NCBI GenBank assembly: GCA_015067525.1
Contig: SVMH01000021.1
Span: forward strand, 1 to 33,032
DNA length: 33,032 nucleotides
Direction of reading: 5' to 3'
Origin: Oscillospiraceae bacterium
GTDB lineage: Bacteria; Bacillota; Clostridia; Oscillospirales; Oscillospiraceae
The notes beneath the pieces were generated by a model. It worked only from the letters and a program-made list of their open reading frames with translations, was not told the DNA's origin and ran no database searches. A program made the translations under genes and the position numbers. This document shows positions 17,551 to 27,775 of this stretch, in pieces (the stretch's first letter is position 1; each line of letters opens with the position of its first letter).

Positions 17551-18522
17551 TCAGATAGGCAGAGCGATGATCATAGGGATCAGCACCGGCACAGCCAGAG
17601 ACAGGATGACGCCCGTGACGAAGGAGTAGATGGTGATGCGCTCATGGGTGGCGCCCACCACCACCGGCAGCAGCGTATCCATGGCCGTGGCGCCGGCCAG
17701 GGCCGTGCACTCCACATAGCCGATCTTTCGGGCCACCACAGGCACGAGAATAATGGAGAAAATCTCGCGCATGACGTTGGAGAGGAAGGCGGTGGCGGAG
17801 ATGGTCAGCGAATAGCTCTGCAGCAGCGTGGGAGCCAGAGAATACCAGCCGAAGCCGGCAGAAGCGGCCACGGAGTCCTTCACGCCGGAAGGCAGCAGCA
17901 GGCCTGCCACAGCCACGAAGGCGAAGGTACCCACCACCACGGCGGCGGGAACCAGCAGCACCTTGAAGCCGGCAGCCTTGATATCTGCCAGCATGGTGCC
18001 CTGCTTGCCCATATCCATACCCACCAGAAACAGCAGCAGGTAGAGGCCAAAGTCAATCACGGTGCCGCACAGGCCCACCATGTTGTCAGGCAGCAGGAAG
18101 TAACCGATGAGCATACCGCCCACCACGGCCAACACGATCCACTTGGTAGTGCTGTTATCGGCTTTGCCGGCCTCACCACCATCCTCGTCACCGCCTGCCG
18201 TACCGGCGGGGCGACCGTAGCGATCCAGCTTCAGCACGAAGCGGCGCAGCAGGTACACCACCACCAGAGAGCCCAGCATAGCCATCACGGTGATGACCAG
18301 GGCTGCCAGACCGATCTGACCGAGGGATGCGATGACCTCGTCATTGGCACCCAGCTTGACGCCCAGGGTGACGATGAGGATCATCAGGGCCACGAACTGG
18401 AATTTACCCAGCCAGGGCAGCGCCACGCCGCGCTTATTGCACTGGGAACCGATGACGGCGCCCACGGCCACCAGGGCCACATAGATGGCAAGACTTGTCA
18501 GGGTACCGATGGTCGTACTCAT
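17551..18522 (-). CDS. lysO: LysO-type (DUF340) amino-acid exporter
   Basis: The 323-residue membrane protein resembles the lysine exporter LysO/YbjE family (DUF340). It is hydrophobic throughout except for a charged linker at about residues 98-126. The C-terminal half carries the conserved FGWYSLAPTLL and AGATAMDTLLPVVVGAT stretches. LysO exports L-lysine and toxic analogues in E. coli; the substrate here is inferred only from family. The gene begins 15 bases after the HIT gene with AAAAGGAG before the ATG and no visible promoter, so it appears to be the last gene of the alaS T-box operon. Confidence 0.82.
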   Translation of the reverse strand: MSTTIGTLTSLAIYVALVAVGAVIGSQCNKRGVALPWLGKFQFVALMILIVTLGVKLGANDEVIASLGQIGLAALVITVMAMLGSLVVVYLLRRFVLKLDRYGRPAGTAGGDEDGGEAGKADNSTTKWIVLAVVGGMLIGYFLLPDNMVGLCGTVIDFGLYLLLFLVGMDMGKQGTMLADIKAAGFKVLLVPAAVVVGTFAFVAVAGLLLPSGVKDSVAASAGFGWYSLAPTLLQSYSLTISATAFLSNVMREIFSIILVPVVARKIGYVECTALAGATAMDTLLPVVVGATHERITIYSFVTGVILSLAVPVLIPMIIALPI

Positions 18523-18537
18523 AGTCGTCTCCTTTTC

Positions 18538-18879
18538 TTAGCCGGGAGGCCAGGTCATGTCGCGGCCGGACAGCACATGGAAATGCAGGTGCTTGACGGT
18601 CTGGCCGGCCTGGTCGCCGCAGTTGTTGACGATGCGGTAGCTCTCGCAGCCCAGGTCTTCGCAGACCTTGGCGATGACTTCGAAGATGTGAGCCACCAGA
18701 GCGCTGTTCTCACCCGTGATCTTGCGGGCGCAGCAGATATGCTCCTTGGGTACCACCAGGAAGTGGACGGGGGCCTGAGGCTCGATGTCATAGAAGGCAA
18801 GGCACAGCTCGTCCTCATAGACCTTATTGGAAGGGATGTCGCCATCGACGATGGCACAGAACAGGCAATCGTTACGCAT
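18538..18879 (-). CDS. HIT-family nucleotide-binding hydrolase (HinT-like)
   Basis: The 113-residue protein contains the complete histidine-triad motif HLHFHVL near the C-terminus and the N-terminal CLFCAIVDGDIPSNKVYEDE segment typical of HinT-like purine-nucleoside phosphoramidases. HinT enzymes can hydrolyse aminoacyl-adenylates, so the position between an aminoacyl-tRNA synthetase gene and a transporter gene is suggestive. Strong AAAGGAG ribosome site. It lies 35 bases after alaS with no hairpin between. Confidence 0.94.
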   Translation of the reverse strand: MRNDCLFCAIVDGDIPSNKVYEDELCLAFYDIEPQAPVHFLVVPKEHICCARKITGENSALVAHIFEVIAKVCEDLGCESYRIVNNCGDQAGQTVKHLHFHVLSGRDMTWPPG

Positions 18880-18914
18880 GAAATATGCTCCTTTCCCTTT
18901 GATTTTTGTTGTTT

Positions 18915-21584
<2,670 letters not shown>

Positions 21585-21638
21585 GATGGTTTTCTCCTTT
21601 ATGATCAATTTTTTGAACTTTTTTGAGAGTGGAGAGGC

Positions 21639-21873
21639 AAAAAAATAGACCCCCGCCCTCATATAGGGGCGAAGGTTCACTTCACGGTACCACCCTAATT
21701 TGACGCACCCATGGCGCGCCATCTCAGCCATCCGGTAACGGGGATGAGCCGTACTGCTCGTCGCAGTCCGCTCGGAAGTGGCCGCCTGCAATCCGTGACC
21801 GGCGGGCTCGCACCATCCCCGCTTCGCTTTGGGCCGGAAACACAGGCTCGTTTCCTCACAGCATTTTCATATC
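21639..21873 (-). promoter_or_regulatory. Alanine T-box riboswitch leader of alaS
   Basis: On the minus strand the T-box sequence AGGGTGGTACCGTG (21683-21696) is followed by a terminator: a 10-bp stem with two G-U pairs (21667-21676 with 21649-21658) and seven Ts (21639-21645). The TGGT bulge is complementary to an ACCA tRNA end, as expected for tRNA-Ala. Upstream are a hairpin at 21836-21855, a GGGGATGGTGCGAGCCC element, and a hairpin with a five-base-pair ACTGC/GCAGT core. From predicted transcript start to the T-box is only about 180 nt. The specifier could not be fixed; GCC occurs at 21845-21847 and 21832-21834. Uncharged tRNA-Ala should favour antitermination. Confidence 0.88.
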
Positions 21874-21879
21874 GGAATT

Positions 21880-21907
21880 ATTTTACCACAAATGTTACGG
21901 TTGTCAA
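21880..21907 (-). promoter_or_regulatory. Sigma-A promoter of the alaS T-box operon
   Basis: On the minus strand a perfect TTGACA (21902-21907) and TAAAAT (21880-21885) are 16 bases apart. Transcription is predicted to begin near 21873. Confidence 0.8.
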
Positions 21908-21930
21908 CTGTTGTTTGCCCTATCGGCACA

Positions 21931-21963
21931 AAAGAAGACCCGTATCAATGTGATACGGGTCTT
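21931..21963 (-). terminator. Terminator of the mltG-U32 operon
   Basis: A 13-bp perfect stem (21935-21947 with 21951-21963, three-base loop) is followed on the minus strand by CTTTTG. It lies 11 bases after the U32 stop and before the alaS promoter. Confidence 0.88.
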
Positions 21964-21973
21964 GTACGTTTCC

Positions 21974-23197
21974 TTATTTCCCGCTCAGGTCCACGGCGTG
22001 GCGGACGAAGCTATAGGCAGGGACTTGTTTGGGCAGCTGCATGGTAAAGACCATCTGGGGCGTGCGGGGGCAATCCAGCGCCTCGCCCTCTTCACTGTAC
22101 ATCTGGGGTACGGTGATGGTGAAGGGCTTGCAGTCGGGGCCCACGATCTCTACCTCGTCACCCACAGAGAACTTATTCCGCAGGCTCAGGGTGGCAAGAC
22201 CGTTTTCATCGCAGTCGGTGACCACGGCGCAGATCTGCCAGTCGCGGATATAGCGGGAGCTCTCATAGTACTGGCCGGGATATCCGTAGAAAAAGCCGGT
22301 GGAATAGTGGCGGTGGCTCACATGCTCCACCTCGTCGCGCCAGACGGGGTCCACGGGGCGGCCTGCCCACACATCGTCGATCACATGGCGGTAAGCGCCC
22401 GTCACAATGGCGGCATAATAGGCGGACTTGGCGCGGCCCTCGATCTTGATGCAGTCCACGCCGGCGTCCATGAGATCGTCCAGATGGTCGATCATGCACA
22501 TGTCGCGGGAGTTCATGATATAGGTGCCCTGCTCATCCTCGAAGATGGGGAAATACTCGCCGGGGCGCTTTTCCTCCATGAGGGCGTACTGGTAGCGGCA
22601 GGGCTGGGCGCAGGCGCCGCGGTTGGAGTCGCGGCCGGTCATATAGTTGCTCAGGAGGCACCGGCCGGAGTAGCTGACGCACATGGCGCCGTGGGCGAAG
22701 GTCTCGATCTCCAGCTCGGGAGACACCCGGCGGCGGATCTCGCGGACTTCCTCCAGACTCAGCTCACGGGCCAGCACCACACGCTTGGCACCCAGATCGT
22801 ACCACGACTGGGCGCTGGCGTAGTTGGCGATGGACTGCTGGGTGGAGATGTGGCGCTCACAGCGGGGGGCGTACTTCCCCGCCATGGTGAAGGCACCTAA
22901 GTCGGCTACGATCAGCGCATCCACGCCTGCGTCGTTCAAAAGCTCCAGATGGGCGGGCAGCTTGTCCACTTCCTCGCTTCTCGGCATGGTGTTGACGGTA
23001 ACATGCACCTTTACATCATGCTCGTGGGCAAAGCGCACGGCACGGCGCAGCTCCTCATCGGTGAAGTTTCCGGCGAAGGCGCGCATACCGAAGCTGCTGC
23101 CGGCCAGATACACCGCATCGGCGCCGTACAGCACGGCCATATTCAGCCGCTCCCAGTCACCGGCGGGGCACAGAAGTTCAGGCTTGCGTCTCATCAT
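21974..23197 (-). CDS. U32 peptidase-family protein (TrhP/RlhA-like)
   Basis: The 407-residue protein has the U32 signature at 165-180 (E-F-HGAMCVSYSGRC) and four conserved cysteines: C173, C180, C196 and C200. Despite the peptidase name, well-studied family members (TrhP, RlhA) hydroxylate tRNA or rRNA with prephenate-dependent chemistry, so RNA modification is the better guess; in Bacillus the equivalent gene also follows mltG (yrrL to yrrO region). The start overlaps the mltG stop (TGATG), and a second in-frame ATG follows at once. The C-terminal part (about 320-405) looks like the family's beta-barrel extension. Confidence 0.92.
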   Translation of the reverse strand: MMRRKPELLCPAGDWERLNMAVLYGADAVYLAGSSFGMRAFAGNFTDEELRRAVRFAHEHDVKVHVTVNTMPRSEEVDKLPAHLELLNDAGVDALIVADLGAFTMAGKYAPRCERHISTQQSIANYASAQSWYDLGAKRVVLARELSLEEVREIRRRVSPELEIETFAHGAMCVSYSGRCLLSNYMTGRDSNRGACAQPCRYQYALMEEKRPGEYFPIFEDEQGTYIMNSRDMCMIDHLDDLMDAGVDCIKIEGRAKSAYYAAIVTGAYRHVIDDVWAGRPVDPVWRDEVEHVSHRHYSTGFFYGYPGQYYESSRYIRDWQICAVVTDCDENGLATLSLRNKFSVGDEVEIVGPDCKPFTITVPQMYSEEGEALDCPRTPQMVFTMQLPKQVPAYSFVRHAVDLSGK

Positions 23198-24354
23198 CAG
23201 TCGGGGCGGTACATGGGGCTGTTGATAAACTTCAGGTGCTCAGCATAATTGCGGAAGAAGTGGCTGACGTTGTCGGTACCGTAAGCAAAATAGTAGTAAT
23301 TGGTGTCGTTGGGATAAACGGCAGCCAGCAGTGCGCTGCGGCTGGGGTTACAGATGGAGCCCGCAGGCAGACCGGGGTGCAGATACGTGTTATAGGGGCT
23401 ATCAATGCTGGTAGAGAAAGCCGTATCCGGCAGGCCCTGCGTGCGCAGGACATAATAGATGGTGGCATCAGACTGCAGCAGACCGTAAGTCTCAAAGCTA
23501 GGGTTCTCAATGCGGTTATAGAAGACAGACGCGATGTTCTTGCGCTCCTCGTCATCGCCGATAGCTTCCTTTTCAATGACGGAGGCCATGATGACGATCT
23601 CCTCCATTGTGTAACCGGATTTGATGATATCGGCACGCACCGTGTCATTCATCCAATAGTCGAAGTTATCCAGCAGACGGGCCAGCGCCACCTCGGGAGC
23701 GGAATCCTCGAAGAACTCGTAGGTGTCGGGAGCCAGATAGCCCTCCAGACGGGTGATGCTGCCCAGATTGACGTTATCCACAAAGTCATACTCGGTGAAC
23801 ACATGGTTCTTGGCGGCCTCCGTCAGTTCCTCCTCGGAGCAGACGCCATTTTCGGCCAGCACAGAGATGGTTTGGGCGACGGTATAGCCCTCGGGAATGG
23901 TGACCGTGACCACATTGGGGGGCACTACGCTCTGGCTGCTCACCATGGAGTGGATCAGGCAGCGGAAGTCCATATCGGTGTCCAGCTCATAGGTGCCGGG
24001 AGAGATGATCTCATCGGCATCAAAGATCACCGCAAATACGCGGAACAGCAGCTTGGACTCGATGAGGCCGGCCTTCTTCAGCTTATTGGTCACATCGCCC
24101 ACACTGTCACCGCGCTCCACCTTAACGGTGGCGGTCAGCGGCTCCTTATTCAGGGCGCAGACATCGTTGACCATGAGCCATGCGATGCCTGCCAGCAGCG
24201 CGGAGGCTACCAGCACACCCAGAATGTAGTACAGCACGCCCAGCTTGCTCTTTTTTTGCTTGGACGCTTTCTTTTCAGCCGGCTGACGGCCGGTCTCGCG
24301 GCGGACCTGACCGGCATCCCAGCTGGTGGTCCCCGTCTTCTTACGATCAGACAT
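23197..24354 (-). CDS. mltG: Endolytic murein transglycosylase MltG (YceG-like)
   Basis: MltG cleaves nascent glycan strands at the membrane and sets their length. I start it at ATG 24354 with AAAGGA 10 bases upstream; the upstream open frame is rejected. The 385 residues comprise a basic cytoplasmic N-terminus, one membrane helix at about 39-61, a LysM-like part (VKVERGDSVGDVTNKLKKAG) and the YceG catalytic domain with EGYLAPDTYEF (204-214), the catalytic Glu E261 in ASVIEKEA, and a C-terminal HPGLPAGSICNPS. It overlaps the U32 gene by one base. Confidence 0.95.
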   Translation of the reverse strand: MSDRKKTGTTSWDAGQVRRETGRQPAEKKASKQKKSKLGVLYYILGVLVASALLAGIAWLMVNDVCALNKEPLTATVKVERGDSVGDVTNKLKKAGLIESKLLFRVFAVIFDADEIISPGTYELDTDMDFRCLIHSMVSSQSVVPPNVVTVTIPEGYTVAQTISVLAENGVCSEEELTEAAKNHVFTEYDFVDNVNLGSITRLEGYLAPDTYEFFEDSAPEVALARLLDNFDYWMNDTVRADIIKSGYTMEEIVIMASVIEKEAIGDDEERKNIASVFYNRIENPSFETYGLLQSDATIYYVLRTQGLPDTAFSTSIDSPYNTYLHPGLPAGSICNPSRSALLAAVYPNDTNYYYFAYGTDNVSHFFRNYAEHLKFINSPMYRPD

Positions 24355-24424
24355 ATTGGTTCGTTCCTTTCTTTTTCTCGCCCCAACCGCCGCCGGACAA
24401 GATACCGCCGGTCTGGCGCGGGCA

Positions 24425-24456
24425 TATAATGGCCCAGAGAAGAACAAGTGAGGTGA
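24425..24456 (+). promoter_or_regulatory. Candidate -10 box and ribosome site of the Cys-rich small gene
   Basis: TATAAT is perfect at 24425-24430, but no good -35 is seen. AGGTGA at 24451-24456 lies five bases before the TTG at 24462. Confidence 0.5.
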
Positions 24457-24461
24457 CAAAT

Positions 24462-24602
24462 TTGGGTTTTGACAACAACTGTTCCTGCATCTGGCTGATC
24501 ATCATTCTTCTGTTGGTGTTCTGCTGCTGCGGAAACAACAGCGGCTGCGGCCACAGCCACGGCCACCTGTGCTCCGGCGGTGACGACTGCTGCACCTGCT
24601 GA
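24462..24602 (+). CDS. Small cysteine-rich single-span membrane protein (46 aa)
   Basis: I do not recognise a named family. The TTG start at 24462 has AGGTGA five bases upstream; the ATG at 24429 overlaps the TATAAT box and would precede the transcript start. The peptide begins MGFDNNCSC, then has an uninterrupted hydrophobic stretch (residues 10-20, WLIIILLLVF), then a Cys/Gly/His-rich tail with CCC at 21-23, HSHGH at 31-35 and CCTC at the end. Ten of 46 residues are Cys and three are His, which suggests metal binding, redox or membrane-surface cross-linking. Similar short Gly/Cys-rich membrane peptides are often sporulation-linked in Firmicutes, but that is speculation. It is divergent from mltG and convergent with tmk. 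Confidence 0.68.
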   Translation: MGFDNNCSCIWLIIILLLVFCCCGNNSGCGHSHGHLCSGGDDCCTC

Positions 24603-24619
24603 GCGGCGAACATAGGGTC

Positions 24620-24640
24620 ATGGGGCGCACTGCGCCTCAT
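24620..24640. terminator. Weak hairpin between the Cys-rich gene and tmk
   Basis: A 9-bp stem with one G-T pair (24620-24628 with 24632-24640, loop ACT) lies between convergent genes. Neither strand has a T-run after it, so an intrinsic terminator role is doubtful. Confidence 0.35.
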
Positions 24641-24647
24641 GCTCCCC

Positions 24648-25319
24648 TTACGGGACAAGCAGGTCGGAAAGCCGCGCCATGACCTCGGCGTGGATATCCT
24701 CGATGGTGCGCACCGCGCCGTCACGGGCGCAGTCCACCCGCTGCCAGCCGCAGTAGTCCACCACAAAGGTGGCATTCTCGCGGCAGCGGCGCAGATAGGC
24801 ATCGTCTTGCTCATGGATATCGGCGTGGGTGCCGGTCTCCTGTTCGCGGCGGCGCATCATCTGCTCGGAAAGCTCCGTGGGCATGTCCAGATAGAGGACC
24901 CGCGTGGGGGCCGGCAGGCCCAGCATGCGGTACTCAAAGTCGAAGAGCCAGTCCAAAAAGGCCTGCCGCTCCTCGGGCGGGAGCTTGCCGGTCTGGTGCA
25001 CGGCGTTGGAGGTGGTGTAGCGGTCGGCGATCACAAGGCCGCCCTGCTCGTAAAACGAGCCCCAGTCCTGCTTATAGGAGGCGTAGCGGTCCACGGAGAA
25101 AAAGGTGGCCGCGGCGAAGGCGTTGACATCCTCCGGCTTGCTGCCGAACGCGCCGGCCAGATACAGCCGGATCAGCGCCGAGGACTCCTCACCGTAGCGG
25201 GGGAACTCCAGCTTCTTATAGGGAATGCCCAGCTTATCCAGTTCCTGACAGACCAGCTTGCTCTGCGTTGCCTTGCCGCTGCCGTCAGTTCCTTCAAATA
25301 CGATCAGCCTTCCGCCCAT
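24648..25319 (-). CDS. tmk: Thymidylate kinase-like dTMP kinase
   Basis: The enzyme phosphorylates dTMP to dTDP. The 223-residue protein has the P-loop EGTDGSGKATQS (9-20), the FPRYGE segment, the DRY motif in ADRYTTSNAVHQ, and a lid region with MMRRREQETGTHADIHE. The P-loop has Ala where most bacterial Tmk have Ser/Thr (GSGKAT). This variant and the overall sequence suggest the thymidylate-kinase-like branch often found in Clostridia rather than the classical one. Monocistronic, divergent from the glycosylase gene. Confidence 0.9.
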   Translation of the reverse strand: MGGRLIVFEGTDGSGKATQSKLVCQELDKLGIPYKKLEFPRYGEESSALIRLYLAGAFGSKPEDVNAFAAATFFSVDRYASYKQDWGSFYEQGGLVIADRYTTSNAVHQTGKLPPEERQAFLDWLFDFEYRMLGLPAPTRVLYLDMPTELSEQMMRRREQETGTHADIHEQDDAYLRRCRENATFVVDYCGWQRVDCARDGAVRTIEDIHAEVMARLSDLLVP

Positions 25320-25345
25320 GATACTCCCTCTCTTCGCATATAGTC

Positions 25346-25392
25346 ATGCTATTCTAACATAGCATTTTACCATAGTCTTTCCATTTTGTCCA
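25346..25392 (-). promoter_or_regulatory. tmk promoter with overlapping inverted repeat
   Basis: On the minus strand TGGACA (25387-25392) and TAAAAT (25364-25369) are 17 bases apart. A 7-bp inverted repeat, ATGCTAT with ATAGCAT spaced by six bases (25346-25365), covers the expected transcript start and could be an operator. Confidence 0.65.
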
Positions 25393-25433
25393 TGACAAAA
25401 CAAGTTTCTCCCCCTACTTTTGCGCCCCTTTGA

Positions 25434-25462
25434 TTGAAAAGAGCCGGAATTTATGGTATGTT
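25434..25462 (+). promoter_or_regulatory. Promoter of the glycosylase-HAD operon
   Basis: TTGAAA (25434-25439) and TATGTT (25457-25462) are 17 bases apart, 29 bases before the start at 25492. A short GTTGTT/AACAAC inverted repeat lies in the leader. Confidence 0.6.
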
Positions 25463-25491
25463 GTTGAAAACAACGCAAAGGAGGCGCGGCC

Positions 25492-26130
25492 ATGGCCCGT
25501 TTAACGCGGCAGGACTATATGGGCGACACGGTGGCCATCGCCCGCGCTCTGGTTGGCTGCCTGCTGGTGCGGCAGTACAGGGGCGAAACACTGGTATTCC
25601 GCATCACAGAGACGGAGGCCTATGTGGGCGCCATGGACAAGGCCTGCCACGCCTACGGCTACCGCAAGACGCGGCGCAACGCCACCATGTTCGGCCCCGC
25701 AGGACATGCCTACCTCTATCTCATTTACGGCATGTACACCTGCCTCAACTTCGTCACCAACGGTGAAGGCGAGCCGGATGCCGTACTGCTGCGGGGACTG
25801 GAACCGCTGCAGGGACGCGACACCATGTGCCGCCTGCGCTATGGAAAAAGCTGGGAGAAATTGAGCGCTTATCAGCGCAAAAACTTCCTCAACGGGCCAG
25901 GCAAATGCTGCAAAGCACTTTCCCTTGACACATCATGTGATGGCTTGGATTTATCGGGCGACGAGCTCTACATTTGCACCGATCCCGAAGACGTGGGACT
26001 GCCCCTTCCCTGCCCCGCCTTCCGCGTGGCGGAGGGCAAGCGCATCGGCATCGACTACGCCGAAGAGGCGGTGGATTTCCCATGGCGCTTCACGCTGGAA
26101 TATACGGATAAAGGAGAAAGAACATGCTGA
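25492..26130 (+). CDS. aag: DNA-3-methyladenine glycosylase (AAG/MPG family)
   Basis: This base-excision repair enzyme removes alkylated purines. The 212 residues carry the family core at about 38-90: ETEAYVGAMDKACHAY (with the catalytic Glu), RRNATMFGPAGHAYLYLIYG, and MYTCLNFVT. A later NGPGKCCKAL segment lines the active site. The start has AAAGGAGG nine bases upstream. It overlaps the next gene by seven bases, so the two are coupled. Confidence 0.95.
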   Translation: MARLTRQDYMGDTVAIARALVGCLLVRQYRGETLVFRITETEAYVGAMDKACHAYGYRKTRRNATMFGPAGHAYLYLIYGMYTCLNFVTNGEGEPDAVLLRGLEPLQGRDTMCRLRYGKSWEKLSAYQRKNFLNGPGKCCKALSLDTSCDGLDLSGDELYICTDPEDVGLPLPCPAFRVAEGKRIGIDYAEEAVDFPWRFTLEYTDKGERTC

Positions 26131-26759
26131 TTTTTGATATGGACGGAACGCTGATCGACTCCAACGGCATCTGGCGCGAGGTGGACATCGCCTTTTTGGA
26201 CAAGCGCGGCCTGCCCTACACCAAGGAGTACTACGAGGGCGTGGCCCACACCATCTTCCCGCTGGCGGCGGTGTTCACCAAGGAGTTCTGCCATCTGGAG
26301 GAGAGCTGCGAGGAGATCATGGCCGAGTGGATGGAGCTGGCCGGCGACATGTACGCCACATCTGTGACGGTGAAGCCGGGCGTGCGGGCATATCTGGAGC
26401 AGTGCAAAACTGCAGGCGAGCGGATGATGGTACTGACCTCCAGCGTACCGGAGCATTGCCGCACCGCCCTCACCCATCTGGAGCTGATGCCGTATTTCGA
26501 GCGGGTGATCTTCGCCCAGGAACTGGGGCTGGAAAAGAAGAATCCCGACTGCTTCCGCCGCGCCGCCGCCATGATGGGTGTGGTGCCGCAGGAGTGCACA
26601 GTGTACGACGACTCCGTGGCCGCCTGCCGCGGCGCCAAAGCCGCCGGCATGTCCGTAGTGGGCGTATACGATGACTATTTCAGCGCCACCGTGGATGAGA
26701 TGCGCCGGGTGTGCGACCGGTATATTCTGAGCTTTGAAGAGCTGACGGAAAACGCATAA
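26124..26759 (+). CDS. HAD-superfamily phosphatase (beta-phosphoglucomutase-like)
   Basis: The 211-residue protein has motif I FDMDGTLIDS (nucleophile D5, acid/base D7), motif II LTSSV, motif III Lys in LEKKNPDCF, and motif IV VYDDSVAA. The insert between motifs I and II is a helical cap of the beta-PGM/phosphatase class. The substrate cannot be predicted. It overlaps the glycosylase gene and has its own AAAGGAG, ending at a strong terminator. Confidence 0.9.
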   Translation: MLIFDMDGTLIDSNGIWREVDIAFLDKRGLPYTKEYYEGVAHTIFPLAAVFTKEFCHLEESCEEIMAEWMELAGDMYATSVTVKPGVRAYLEQCKTAGERMMVLTSSVPEHCRTALTHLELMPYFERVIFAQELGLEKKNPDCFRRAAAMMGVVPQECTVYDDSVAACRGAKAAGMSVVGVYDDYFSATVDEMRRVCDRYILSFEELTENA

Positions 26760-26789
26760 AAAAGAGGAAGCGTATGCTTCCTCTTTTTT
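26758..26789. terminator. Bidirectional terminator
   Basis: A perfect 14-bp stem (26758-26771 with 26776-26789, loop GTAT) has six A-T pairs at its base. It separates the HAD gene from the convergent degV gene and overlaps the HAD stop codon. Confidence 0.94.
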
Positions 26790-26791
26790 CT

Positions 26792-27640
26792 TCAGTTGGT
26801 CTTGCGGAAGAAGGCGGCGGCCACGGCGCCGGGACCGGCGTGGGTGCCAATGACGCTGCCGATGATGACCCGTTTGAGCTCCGTTTCGCTCTCGGCCCAC
26901 AGGGCGCGGCTGTCCTCCACGTACTTTTCCAGCAGCGTGTCGCTCATGCCGGTGTAGCCCAGCAGCACCGGCTTGCGGAAATCCACGCCGCCGGCAGCCT
27001 CGATCTGCTGCACCAGCAGGTTATTGCCCTGCTTGGAGCCGCGGGCCTTGCCCAGGATCAGGATTTCACCGTTTTTGATGGCGGCCACCGGCTTGATGGA
27101 CAGCAGTCCTCCGGCGAAAGCCACGGTCTTGGAGATGCGGCCGCCGCGCTTGAGGTACTCCAGCGTGTCCAGCATGGCCACCACGCAGACGTTGTCCCGC
27201 TCCTCCGTCAGGCGGCGGGCGATATCCTCAGCCTCCATACCGCGGTCCGCCAGACGCAGCGCCAGCTCTGCCAGAATGCCGGTGCCAATGGCGGCGGTGC
27301 GGCTGTCCACCACGAAGACGCGGCCGGGATATTCGGCGGCGGCGATGACGGCGCTCTGGTAGGTGCCGGAGAGCTCCGATGCGATGGTCAGCGCCACCAC
27401 GGTCTCGCCCCGCGCCACAGCCTCGCCGAACACCTTGTCAAAGGCGGCGGGGGTAGCCTGACTGGTGGTGGGCATCACGTCGCTCTCCACCAGCATTTCA
27501 TAAAACTTCCGATGGTCGATGTCCACGCCGTCCACATACTCCTGCTCACCGAAGTGGATGGTCAGCGGCACGATGGAAAAACGCTCCCTCAGCTCGGGGC
27601 GGATATCGGCGGTGGAATCGATCACAATGCGTACTTTCAT
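26792..27640 (-). CDS. DegV family fatty-acid-binding protein
   Basis: DegV proteins bind fatty acids; in Gram-positive bacteria the related FakB proteins present exogenous fatty acids to the kinase FakA. The 282 residues show the two-domain DegV pattern: N-terminal IVIDSTADI, VPLTIHFGEQEYVDG and MPTTSQATPAAF, then ELSGTYQSA, VDSRTAAIGTG and a C-terminal KRGGRISK. No FakA-like gene is near, so the FakB role is inference. Monocistronic, with its own promoter and AAAGGAG ribosome site. Confidence 0.94.
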   Translation of the reverse strand: MKVRIVIDSTADIRPELRERFSIVPLTIHFGEQEYVDGVDIDHRKFYEMLVESDVMPTTSQATPAAFDKVFGEAVARGETVVALTIASELSGTYQSAVIAAAEYPGRVFVVDSRTAAIGTGILAELALRLADRGMEAEDIARRLTEERDNVCVVAMLDTLEYLKRGGRISKTVAFAGGLLSIKPVAAIKNGEILILGKARGSKQGNNLLVQQIEAAGGVDFRKPVLLGYTGMSDTLLEKYVEDSRALWAESETELKRVIIGSVIGTHAGPGAVAAAFFRKTN

Positions 27641-27679
27641 AGAGTTGCTCCTTTGATGATTTGCTTGTTCAGCTTGGCT

Positions 27680-27708
27680 ATTCTATCATAAAGGTCGCAC
27701 TTGGTCAA
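27680..27708 (-). promoter_or_regulatory. Sigma-A promoter of the DegV gene
   Basis: On the minus strand TTGACC (27703-27708) and TAGAAT (27680-27685) are exactly 17 bases apart, giving a leader of about 30 bases. Confidence 0.8.
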
Positions 27709-27745
27709 CATTTTGCATAAATGTGTTGATGAACAGATTGTAAAG

Positions 27746-27773
27746 AAAGTGACTGCCTTGCGGCAGTCACTTT
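27746..27773 (-). terminator. Terminator after the XRE membrane regulator
   Basis: A perfect 12-bp stem (27746-27757 with 27762-27773, loop TTGC) is followed on the minus strand by TTTCTTTAC. It abuts the regulator stop codon and precedes the degV promoter. Confidence 0.88.
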
Positions 27774-27775
27774 TC

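Noticed and set aside
21585-21791. N-terminal extension of AlaRS by 69 codons
   Set aside because: The extension is the T-box and terminator sequence. AlaRS homology and AAAGGAG fix the start at 21584.
24180-24461. In-frame extension upstream of the Cys-rich peptide, including ATG 24429
   Set aside because: It overlaps mltG antisense. ATG 24429 overlaps the TATAAT box and has no ribosome site; TTG 24462 has a good one.
24600-24648. Hairpin as an efficient terminator
   Set aside because: There is no T-run on either strand. It is kept only as a low-confidence feature.
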